A DNA stretch of 5,008 nucleotides from an uncultured Candidatus Udaeobacter sp. GTDB taxonomy: Bacteria > Verrucomicrobiota > Verrucomicrobiia > Chthoniobacterales > UBA10450. This document shows, piece by piece, positions 1 to 5,008 of the stretch. Below the pieces are notes generated by a model. That model made no database searches. It was not told the origin of the DNA and was given only the letters and a program-made list of their open reading frames with translations. The position numbers were made by a program, and so were the translations under genes. The stretch covers positions 1 through 5,008 of the forward strand of contig CATPBS010000035.1 of assembly GCA_955652715.1 (NCBI GenBank). Reading direction: 5' to 3'. Within the stretch, counting starts at the first letter, position 1. Each line of letters opens with the position of its first letter.

Positions 1-351
1 CAGCTGGCCTTCAGGGAAAACACACACGATTTCACCGTCGGCGATTCTTTCGGATGCAGCGCGAACTGCAGAATATGAATGGGCAGAGTTGATTGGGATA
101 CAGCCGAGCGCACGCAAAAATGGATGCAGAATTGGTTTATGATAATACTCCTCGTCGATGACGTAGCGGATCGGACGCGGGCAGGCGAGCTGCAGGACTA
201 GCGCGTCCACCCAACTAATATGATTGGGCACCAGAAGAAACCCGCCACTCGGCAGGTTTTCCAGACCGAGTGAGGTGACCCGATAAAAGCAACGCACCAG
301 TGCCCGGCCAATGAAATAGAGCGCGCGTTCGGCGCGTGACGAGGAAGGCAT
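1..351 (-). CDS. PlsC-type glycerophospholipid acyltransferase, N-terminal part (runs off the left edge)
   Basis: Reading the minus strand from the ATG at 351-349 gives 117 codons without a stop up to the window edge, so only the N-terminal part is present. The acyltransferase motif NHISWVD lies at residues 43-49; its His44 and Asp49 form the HX4D catalytic pair of the PlsC/LPLAT family. The second family block, FPEGQL, lies at 112-117, where the sequence is cut. Enzymes of this family move an acyl chain from acyl-CoA or acyl-ACP to a (lyso)phospholipid or glycerol-phosphate at the inner membrane. Residues 10-22 are mildly hydrophobic and may sit on the membrane. The visible part cannot separate plain 1-acylglycerol-3-phosphate acyltransferase from the acyltransferase domain of an Aas-like protein. 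No clear Shine-Dalgarno precedes the ATG. The gene diverges from a Spinster-like transporter 50 bp away, which fits lipid handling. The domain call is firm; the exact substrate is unknown. Confidence 0.88.
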   Translation of the reverse strand, partial: MPSSSRAERALYFIGRALVRCFYRVTSLGLENLPSGGFLLVPNHISWVDALVLQLACPRPIRYVIDEEYYHKPILHPFLRALGCIPINSAHSYSAVRAASERIADGEIVCVFPEGQL

Positions 352-401
352 CGTTTATGATTTACAATTAACGCGTTGCCATCTGCAATCGGCAACTGAC
401 G
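352..401. promoter_or_regulatory. Short divergent intergenic region between acyltransferase and MFS genes
   Basis: These 50 bases separate two divergent start codons, so they should carry the 5' control signals of both genes unless the promoters lie inside the coding regions. The part next to the acyltransferase start is AT-rich (352-372), unlike the surrounding DNA. I could not find a convincing -35/-10 pair or a strong Shine-Dalgarno on either strand. The regulatory role is inferred only from the layout. Confidence 0.35.
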
Positions 402-1664
402 GTGGACGGCAGTATCAAGAAATCAATCAGCGGCGCGCACAGTGCGTTATTGCTTCTGCTCGGGATCAATCTGTTTAATTACATCGACCGACAAGTTCTG
501 GCCGCGCTCGAGCCCGACATTCGCGCGACCTTTTTCACAAGTAGCGACGTAAACGCTATGACGAAGACCGGCCTGCTTGGCGATGCGTTTTTCGTAACTT
601 ACATGATCAGCGCACCGATTCTCGGCTTGCTCGCCGATCGGATTTCGCGCTGGATGATCGTCGGCGCCGCAGTGATTTTGTGGAGCCTGGCCAGCGGCGC
701 CTCTGGTTTGGCAGCGACATTCACAATTCTCGTTGCGACTCGCATTTGCATTGGAATTGGCGAAGGCGGCTACGGCCCGGCTGCACCAACTATCTTGTCC
801 GATCTCTTCCCGATCGAAAGACGCGGTCGCATTATGGCGATTTTTTACACCGCCATTCCCGTTGGCAGTGCGCTCGGTTATGTCATCGGCGGATTAATCG
901 GTGCTCACTTCGGCTGGCGCTGGGCATTTTATCTCGTCACGCCGCCCGGTTTGCTGCTGGGCCTCCTATGTTTTTGGCAGCGCGATCCGCGCGTGGCTGC
1001 ACATCGCCTGGTGCAAGAATCACCGCGCCGCCGCTTGGCGGATTACCTCACACTCTTTCGCACGCGGTCATACCTCATCAACTGCATCGCGCAAACATTG
1101 ATGACTTTTGGGACAGGTGGTTTGGGGTTTTGGGTAGCAGCTTATTTGCGTTATCGCAATCAAAGTCCGGACGTAGGGATGACGATCTTCGGATTGATCA
1201 CCGTCGTCGCTGGTTTGATCTCGACGCTTTTGGGCGGCGTCGTCGCCGATAGGTTGCGTTCGCGTTTCCCGGGTTCGTACTTCTTGGTTTCGGGAATTGG
1301 GATGCTCGTTGCCTGTCCGTTCTTCGTGGCAACCCTTTACATTCCATTTCCCGCAGCGTGGATCTCAATGTTCGTCGCGATCTTTTTCTTGTTTTTAAAC
1401 ACAGGTCCCTCAAACACGGCCCTGGCAAACGTCTCGCTGCCGGCTGTGCGCGCGACAGCATTTGCCGTAAACATTTTAGTCATCCACGCGTTGGGCGATG
1501 TGCAGGCGTTCTGGCTGCTGGGTTACATCGGCGGCCATACCAACATGCATGTGGCATTTCTGTTTGTGTCTGGAATAATTTTCGCCTCGGGCCTGGCTTG
1601 GCTCATTGGTGTGAAGTATCTTCCCGCAGACACGGCTGCAGTAGAAACGGCCGAAACCAACTGA
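402..1664 (+). CDS. Spinster-like MFS transporter
   Basis: A 420-residue, very hydrophobic protein of normal MFS length (about 12 membrane segments), placed in the inner membrane. TM1 carries NYIDRQVLAAL (26-36), with the Asp29-Arg30 pair typical of Spinster-family carriers. The MFS loop 2-3 motif is GLLADRISR (75-83), followed by RICIGIGEGGYGPAAPT (114-130), with the conserved Arg114 and Glu121 of TM4. A second motif-A copy, GGVVADRLRSR (278-288), marks the start of the C-terminal half. The stretch NTGPSNTALANVSLPAVRAT (333-352) and HALGDV (362-367) are also typical of bacterial Spinster homologues. Animal SPNS proteins carry lysophospholipids or sphingosine-1-phosphate; the substrate here is not shown by the sequence. 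The start is the GTG at 402. The frame is open back to 372, just after a TAA at 369-371, but offers no better start, and the next Met (residue 53) would remove TM1. The divergent acyltransferase neighbour hints at a lipid substrate. Confidence 0.9.
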   Translation: MDGSIKKSISGAHSALLLLLGINLFNYIDRQVLAALEPDIRATFFTSSDVNAMTKTGLLGDAFFVTYMISAPILGLLADRISRWMIVGAAVILWSLASGASGLAATFTILVATRICIGIGEGGYGPAAPTILSDLFPIERRGRIMAIFYTAIPVGSALGYVIGGLIGAHFGWRWAFYLVTPPGLLLGLLCFWQRDPRVAAHRLVQESPRRRLADYLTLFRTRSYLINCIAQTLMTFGTGGLGFWVAAYLRYRNQSPDVGMTIFGLITVVAGLISTLLGGVVADRLRSRFPGSYFLVSGIGMLVACPFFVATLYIPFPAAWISMFVAIFFLFLNTGPSNTALANVSLPAVRATAFAVNILVIHALGDVQAFWLLGYIGGHTNMHVAFLFVSGIIFASGLAWLIGVKYLPADTAAVETAETN

Positions 1665-1735
1665 ATGGCTTGCAATCGGATCCTGCCGGGCTGATTTGCT
1701 GTTAGAGTTTGGTACTTATGAGGCGCCCGAATTTG
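1665..1735. other. Convergent intergenic gap, no clear terminator
   Basis: This gap lies between the MFS stop and the end of the shifted tail of the PRC-barrel gene. I see only a weak, imperfect inverted repeat (1672-1677 with 1693-1699) and no T-run that would make an intrinsic terminator. If the small ORF at 1702-1989 is real, the gap shrinks to 1665-1701. Confidence 0.4.
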
Positions 1736-1989
1736 TTATTCGCCTCCGGGTCTTTCAGGTGGCGGGGTAGCTTCGTGCCTCCCTGGTCTCTCGCGATGCG
1801 GGGATCCAGTTGCCCTTTCTCCGGAGCTCGAGGCTTCTGATGGAGCTCGCTCAGTTTCCGATCGTGATCCTGTTTCGCCGCGGCCACTTGGCGGTGTTGT
1901 CTCTTCGCGCTTCTCCCGTGTGCCCCGCGTTCCTTCTGTTGGTGAAGTGCCCGTTGCGCCGCCGCGAGTACTTGGAGAAGGTGTTTCAT
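1702..1989 (-). CDS. Possible small basic ORF overlapping the PRC-barrel stop (competing reading)
   Basis: An ATG at 1989-1987 overlaps the TGA of the PRC-barrel frame as ATGA and opens 95 codons to TAA at 1704-1702. A purine-rich GGGAGG at 1999-1994 lies four bases upstream, a good Shine-Dalgarno-like match. The product begins MKHLLQVLAAAQRALHQQ, is rich in Lys, Arg, His and Gln, has no Cys or Trp, and resembles no family I know. It overlaps the shifted PRC tail in another frame, and both cannot be the main coding frame. I favour the tail because its composition continues that of the upstream linker, but the stop-start overlap with a good ribosome site keeps this alternative open. Confidence 0.22.
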   Translation of the reverse strand: MKHLLQVLAAAQRALHQQKERGAHGRSAKRQHRQVAAAKQDHDRKLSELHQKPRAPEKGQLDPRIARDQGGTKLPRHLKDPEANNKFGRLISTKL

Positions 1990-2152
1990 GTGCCCTCCCG
2001 TCGCGAGTCGTATGTGGACTCGTCGCTGCTGTGGCGTGCGGACTCGGCGATCTGCCCGGCGAAGTCGTTCCCATCGGAGACCTTGTAGCGGCAGGCGATC
2101 CAGTTGTCGCAAGTGAGGCGGTCCCGCCCGGGCCTGCTGTTGCACCTGCCCC
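1736..2152 (-). pseudogene. Out-of-frame low-complexity tail of the PRC-barrel gene
   Basis: Shifting by one base in the AAGGGG tract at 2154-2149 (minus strand) lets the Thr/Ala/Gly linker continue unbroken: ...GAATGAAT then GAGATAGPGG, then SLATTGSPAATRSPMGTTSP, SPSPHATAATSPHTTR, TPSPSTRGG, and a more charged end with PPPERPGGE, stopping at TAA 1738-1736. This adds 138 residues. The composition (almost only Ala, Thr, Ser, Pro, Gly, Arg, Glu, with His) is clearly non-random and matches the linker upstream, and such disordered tails are common on exported proteins. The join makes 2672-1736 minus one base equal to exactly 312 codons. Causes could be a one-base sequencing or assembly error, a real indel that makes this a damaged gene, or +1 recoding at the AGG codon. 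The tail may therefore still be translated. Confidence 0.6.
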
Positions 2153-2672
2153 TTGTCGCTGCGCCCGTTGCCGCGCCTGTTGTGGTGGCTGTGCCGGTTG
2201 TTGTAGTAGCGCCAGAAACGCCAACGGCTGCGCCCTGGCTAACACCATAATAGCTATAGACAGTGCTAATGTATTCCGGCCGGGAATACTCGTCGATCCG
2301 AGCATAATCGAACACCGTCGCGTTATAGATCCGATCGCGATCCACGGTTACGGTGAGAACAGTAAGATCTGCTGCGGGCGAATACACCGTCCAAGGAACG
2401 GCAACCAGTTTGCCACCTCCAGTAGCACGCGCGCCAGCTTCGCCGGTCGAAAGAACAGTGTAAGCCATGCAGCCGGTATTGCGGTCGAGCAGGACGTCTT
2501 TCACTACGCCGATTTCTTCTCCCTGGGATGATTTCACTTTCGTGCCGAGGAGTTTACTGCTCTGGACGTAAGTGGTGCTACTGCTAGTAGTGCTCTGGGT
2601 CTGGGCGAACATAGAAGCCACAGCCAACCCCGAAACGGCAATCATGGCTCCACGTAAGAGTAATGTGTTCAT
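1986..2672 (-). CDS. Exported PRC-barrel domain protein; C-terminal end disrupted by a frame change
   Basis: The ATG at 2672 opens a 228-residue frame. Residues 1-23 form a signal peptide (short polar start, hydrophobic core, MFA before Gln24). A Ser/Thr-rich spacer follows, then a PRC-barrel-like domain at about 36-115: SKLLGTKVKSSQGEEIGVVKD (39-59) and the VLLDRNTG strand-turn (60-67) are the typical opening, and KLVAVPW (88-94) is the usual second half. Residues 116-147 are Tyr-rich. From about 151 the chain becomes a Thr/Ala/Gly-rich linker ending near residue 173. After that this frame gives a 55-residue tail with Cys, Trp and mixed residues that does not match the linker, while the low-complexity character continues in another frame to 1736. 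The 1986 stop is therefore probably not the original end, and the restored product would be 311 residues. The PRC-barrel is a small beta-barrel thought to bind partners; I cannot assign a function to this exported form. No clear Shine-Dalgarno is seen. The first 173 residues are secure. Confidence 0.8.
   Translation of the reverse strand: MNTLLLRGAMIAVSGLAVASMFAQTQSTTSSSTTYVQSSKLLGTKVKSSQGEEIGVVKDVLLDRNTGCMAYTVLSTGEAGARATGGGKLVAVPWTVYSPAADLTVLTVTVDRDRIYNATVFDYARIDEYSRPEYISTVYSYYGVSQGAAVGVSGATTTTGTATTTGAATGAATRGRCNSRPGRDRLTCDNWIACRYKVSDGNDFAGQIAESARHSSDESTYDSRREGT
1994..1999 (-). promoter_or_regulatory. Shine-Dalgarno-like GGGAGG before the ATGA overlap
   Basis: GGGAGG on the minus strand ends four bases before the ATG at 1989. 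It would support coupled translation of the small ORF at 1702-1989 if that ORF is real. In a GC-rich stretch such a match can also arise by chance. Confidence 0.25.
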
Positions 2673-2792
2673 AAGCGATAAAGGTTTAGGCTCAATCTGG
2701 TACTAGCCGACAAACAAGAATCGCTATGCGTCGTTGGCGCGGAGGTGAAAACGAGTGGCGGAACGATTAAAATGACTTCCTGGTAGAAGATT
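2673..2792. promoter_or_regulatory. Divergent intergenic region between PRC-barrel and L,D-transpeptidase genes
   Basis: These 120 bases between two divergent ATG starts should hold promoters for both genes. An AT-rich patch (GATTAAAAT, 2765-2773) lies about 20 bases before the transpeptidase start. I could not pair it with a -35 box at normal spacing (TTGGCG at 2734-2739 is too far), so no promoter is called exactly. No clear operator-type palindrome was seen. Confidence 0.35.
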
Positions 2793-3566
2793 ATGTCGAT
2801 CTTGCGCAGCTTCGCGATTTGTTCGCTTGTACTTACCGTCAATGCATATGCCGATGGGATTCCCGACGATTGCACGCAGCTTATCCTCGGCATCGCGCCG
2901 ACTTGGAATTCCATGCGCGGGGAGCTGCGATTATTTGAGCGAGCCCGCGGCGGAAATTGGGGTTCTGTGGCTGGACCTTTTCCAGCGTTGTTTGGCAAAA
3001 ACGGCGTCGCCTGGGGCACGGGGATTGCCGGACAGAAGGAGCCGGGCCTTCGAAAGCAAGAGCGAGATGGCCGCGCACCTGCGGGAGTTTTCGACATAGG
3101 CCAAGTCTTCGGATACGACCCGCACCTGCCCGCTGGAGCGGATTATCCATATCATCAGGTAACCGAAGCCGACGTTTGGAGCGATGACCCGCGCTCACCC
3201 AATTACAATCGGCATATCGTAATTGATCCCAAGAATCCACCAGACAATTACTCGCACGAAAAAATGCGCTCGGGTGACTTCGCGTATCAGTGGTTGGTTG
3301 AGATCCGGCACAATTCTGATCCGCCAGTGCCCGGTGCGGGAAGCGCGATTTTTTTTCATATTCGCCGCGGCGTCAATCGGCCGACCACAGGCTGTACCAC
3401 AATGCCGAAGGAAAACTTGGTAAAGCTAATCACCTGGCTGCGAGCAAACCGGCATCCGTGTTACGTGCTGTTGCCAGCCGTCGAATACGATAAGAAATGG
3501 CGGTCCTGGAATCTACCTCCGCCAGAAACGTTGAATCGCGATGCCCGTTCTCAAGGGCGACTGTGA
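2793..3566 (+). CDS. Exported YkuD-family L,D-transpeptidase-like protein
   Basis: A 257-residue protein with an N-terminal signal peptide (hydrophobic 5-17, likely cut after NAYA at 20), so it acts in the periplasm. The YkuD catalytic domain fills most of the rest: APTWNSMRGELRLFER (35-50), GRAPAGVFDIGQVFGY (93-108, the conserved stretch in which a Pro/Ala-Gly turn precedes the active-site barrel), then FFHIRRG (187-193) with the active-site His189, and TTGCTTM (198-204) with the presumed nucleophile Cys201. The motif is TTGC in place of the common SHGC, as seen in the COG3786-type branch of the family. Such enzymes join or modify peptidoglycan peptides through a Cys thioester, forming 3-3 cross-links or attaching proteins to the wall. 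No LysM or other wall-binding domain is present. The ATG at 2793 gives a clean signal peptide; the ribosome site upstream is weak. It diverges from the PRC-barrel gene and converges on rsmA. The family call is strong; the precise reaction is inferred. Confidence 0.88.
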   Translation: MSILRSFAICSLVLTVNAYADGIPDDCTQLILGIAPTWNSMRGELRLFERARGGNWGSVAGPFPALFGKNGVAWGTGIAGQKEPGLRKQERDGRAPAGVFDIGQVFGYDPHLPAGADYPYHQVTEADVWSDDPRSPNYNRHIVIDPKNPPDNYSHEKMRSGDFAYQWLVEIRHNSDPPVPGAGSAIFFHIRRGVNRPTTGCTTMPKENLVKLITWLRANRHPCYVLLPAVEYDKKWRSWNLPPPETLNRDARSQGRL

Positions 3567-3600
3567 TGCGGTACGCGCGCGCAAGTTGAAGTGAACGATG
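3567..3600. other. 34-bp convergent gap between transpeptidase and rsmA-Nudix genes
   Basis: The two stop codons face each other across 34 bases. The gap contains a GC alternation (CGCGCGCG) but no stem-loop followed by a T-run, so there is no recognisable intrinsic terminator. Transcripts from both sides may overlap here. Confidence 0.4.
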
Positions 3601-4962
3601 CTAGGCCGTTCGCCGAGCGCTGCCGGAGCGCGTTTTCTGCCGGTACGTCTTCCAGCACTCCAAAAATCCCGGCGCGAAATCCTCCGGTCGTGCCGATGTC
3701 CAGCCGTCGATAATAACCGGAGGGAAAAATGCGCCTTGCTCAATTTCAGACTTGTTCGGTTCGAGACCGCCAGAAGCCGTGCCTTGATAGAGCCAGATAA
3801 ACTCCTGGTCGGTATGTTGTGAGGCCGGAATCTTTGAAATTTTCTGCAGAGTGATACTCACGCCTAGCTCCTCCTTCAGTTCGCGGCCGGCTGTATCCTC
3901 ATAACTCTCCCCGGCGGCGACGTGGCCCGCAGCGCTCGAGTCCCACTTCAATGGATGCCGACCTTTCCAAGGCGAGCGTAGCTGCAAATAAACGTCACCG
4001 GCTTGATTGAATATCAGGATATGAACGGCGCGATGGCGCAAGTTATTCCCATGCACCTCGGAGCGGTTCCCATCTCGCAGGATTCGGTCGTTTTTATCGA
4101 CGATTGGGAGGCGCTCATCCTTCGTTACACGTGTGTTCGGGCGCAGAGGAGGCGCAATGGAATTCGCGAGGGCGATCCATTGCAGCAACGATAGCTCTTC
4201 GGCTCGAGCGTTGGGAGCAATGTTTAGACGGCGCGAGGCTGAGTCCCAGTCGCTGATGTGTTCGCGAACCAGTTTTCTCAACTGTTTTCTTCTCTGAGAA
4301 AACCCAGCCCGGATCAATTTCAGAAGCAACTGATCATCGCGCTGAGGTAACTCAAGCGGATCGCGCGGCGAGATTCGCACCACTGCGGAATCGACTTCAG
4401 GTCGCGGGAAAAAAACGGTTGCAGGAACAGTGCGCAAATATTTTACGCGATGGTGGAGTTGCATACGTAAAGTCAAAAGGCCGTAATCATGCGTTGATGG
4501 TGATGCTGAAAGGCGTGCGGCCACCTCCTTTTGTAACATCAACAGCGACAGCTGGATAGGATTTGGCTGTTGGAGAAATCTCAAGAGCAGTGCGCTCGAA
4601 ATGTTGTACGGAACATTGCCCAGCAGTTTCACTGTGCGATGCGCAAAAAGAGAGCGCGAATCAAATTTCAGCGCGTCGATGTTGAGTATTTCAAGCCCCT
4701 CATGACGAAAGTGCGCGCGCAAAAAATCTGCGAGGCGTGCGTCTTTCTCGATCGCAAGAACGTGCGCGCCTTTCTCGAGGATGAACCTGGTTAATGCGCC
4801 TAACCCAGGCCCAATCTCGACCACATAATCGTCGGGAGTGATCTGCGCCTGATCGACCATCCAGCGCGCAAGATTTTGGTCGTGGAGAAAATTTTGACCG
4901 AGTGTTTTGGCTGGTGAGAGACGTATTTCTCGAAGTGCGGCTCGTATGTCTGAGAGCTTCAT
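3601..4962 (-). CDS. rsmA: 16S rRNA dimethyltransferase RsmA (KsgA) fused to a C-terminal Nudix hydrolase domain
   Basis: A 453-residue protein; normal RsmA is about 260-290. Residues 1-268 are a full RsmA: LGQNFLHD (21-28), the SAM-binding motif VEIGPGLGALT (48-58), the acidic IEKD (71-74), the catalytic NVPYNIS (116-122), FFPRPEVDSAV (184-194) and FSQRRKQLRK (221-230). RsmA uses SAM to dimethylate two adjacent adenines near the 3' end of 16S rRNA during small-subunit maturation. After a short linker (about 269-283) a Nudix domain fills 284-440, with a perfect Nudix box: Gly346, Glu352, Arg360-Glu361, Glu364-Glu365, Gly367. LRHRAVHILIFN (308-319) before it resembles the YfcD-like or isopentenyl-diphosphate-isomerase-like branch, but the Cys of true isomerases is absent (WDSSAAGH). 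Its substrate, presumably a nucleoside diphosphate derivative, is unknown. No Met codon lies between the domains, and the only in-frame GTG (residue 303) would trim the Nudix fold, so one polypeptide is likely. The start at 4962 fits an AAGG site and the family N-terminus; the frame is open further upstream (GTG at 4992). Confidence 0.92.
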   Translation of the reverse strand: MKLSDIRAALREIRLSPAKTLGQNFLHDQNLARWMVDQAQITPDDYVVEIGPGLGALTRFILEKGAHVLAIEKDARLADFLRAHFRHEGLEILNIDALKFDSRSLFAHRTVKLLGNVPYNISSALLLRFLQQPNPIQLSLLMLQKEVAARLSASPSTHDYGLLTLRMQLHHRVKYLRTVPATVFFPRPEVDSAVVRISPRDPLELPQRDDQLLLKLIRAGFSQRRKQLRKLVREHISDWDSASRRLNIAPNARAEELSLLQWIALANSIAPPLRPNTRVTKDERLPIVDKNDRILRDGNRSEVHGNNLRHRAVHILIFNQAGDVYLQLRSPWKGRHPLKWDSSAAGHVAAGESYEDTAGRELKEELGVSITLQKISKIPASQHTDQEFIWLYQGTASGGLEPNKSEIEQGAFFPPVIIDGWTSARPEDFAPGFLECWKTYRQKTRSGSARRTA

Positions 4963-4967
4963 GTGAA

Positions 4968-4971
4968 CCTT
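4968..4971 (-). promoter_or_regulatory. rsmA: Ribosome binding site (AAGG) deciding the rsmA start
   Basis: AAGG on the minus strand lies five bases before the ATG at 4962. Together with the family-typical N-terminus MKLSDIRAALREI it favours this start over the in-frame GTG at 4992, which would add ten residues of no recognisable character. Confidence 0.5.
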
Positions 4972-5008
4972 GCGCGCCACGTCCTGTGGCACTCGAAATT
5001 GGTATGTC

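Noticed and set aside
198..395. Minus-strand 65-codon ORF upstream of and overlapping the acyltransferase start
   Set aside because: It overlaps the acyltransferase frame, which carries the HX4D and FPEG motifs; the other frame has no family features.
680..1252. Plus-strand 190-codon ORF within the MFS gene
   Set aside because: Arg/Cys/His-rich composition typical of a shifted frame; the MFS frame explains the region fully.
1672..1699. Imperfect inverted repeat after the MFS stop (GCAATC with GATTTGC)
   Set aside because: Short stem with a bulge, a 15-base loop and no following T-run; not a credible intrinsic terminator.
1920..2531. Plus-strand 203-codon ORF opposite the PRC-barrel gene
   Set aside because: It is antisense to the signal peptide/PRC-barrel frame and its product has no recognisable domain; open because of base composition.
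2881..3240. Minus-strand ORFs opposite the transpeptidase gene
   Set aside because: They are antisense to a well-supported catalytic domain and carry no motif of their own.
3572..3582. CGCGCGCG alternation in the convergent gap
   Set aside because: Too short for a structural or terminator role and expected by chance in this composition.
4115..4165. RsmA and Nudix as two separate genes
   Set aside because: The frame is continuous, with no stop, no Met codon and no ribosome site at the junction; the only in-frame GTG is inside the Nudix fold.

Overview
The window looks like a chromosomal stretch of a moderately GC-rich, Gram-negative-type soil bacterium. Best guess is Verrucomicrobiota, of the Chthoniobacterales / Candidatus Udaeobacter kind. 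This rests on remembered resemblance (secreted PRC-barrel protein with a Thr/Ala/Pro/Ser-rich tail, the style of the RsmA N-terminus, a Spinster-type MFS carrier) and not on any search. There is no insertion sequence, CRISPR array, tRNA or rRNA, and nothing suggests a mobile island.

Layout, left to right. (1) 1-351, minus: the N-terminal 117 residues of a PlsC-type phospholipid/lysophospholipid acyltransferase that runs off the left edge. (2) 402-1664, plus: a complete Spinster-like MFS transporter, divergent from the acyltransferase across only 50 bp. (3) 1736-2672, minus: an exported PRC-barrel protein. Its intact frame ends at 1986, but the low-complexity tail clearly continues in another frame to 1736, so the gene appears to carry a +1 frame disruption near 2149-2154. 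A rival reading of this stretch is a separate 95-residue ORF (1702-1989) coupled by ATGA. (4) 2793-3566, plus: an exported YkuD-fold L,D-transpeptidase-like protein, divergent from the PRC gene. (5) 3601-4962, minus: RsmA (KsgA) fused in a single frame to a C-terminal Nudix hydrolase domain, convergent with the transpeptidase.

Functionally this is mostly envelope and housekeeping: phospholipid acyl transfer, a lipid-type carrier, a periplasmic PRC-barrel protein, cell-wall cross-linking and rRNA dimethylation. The acyltransferase and Spinster-like carrier may form a lysophospholipid import and re-acylation pair, analogous in logic to LplT-Aas. I see no clearly new multi-gene system. The points most worth a second look are the RsmA-Nudix fusion, the frame disruption in the PRC-barrel gene, and the acyltransferase/Spinster pairing.
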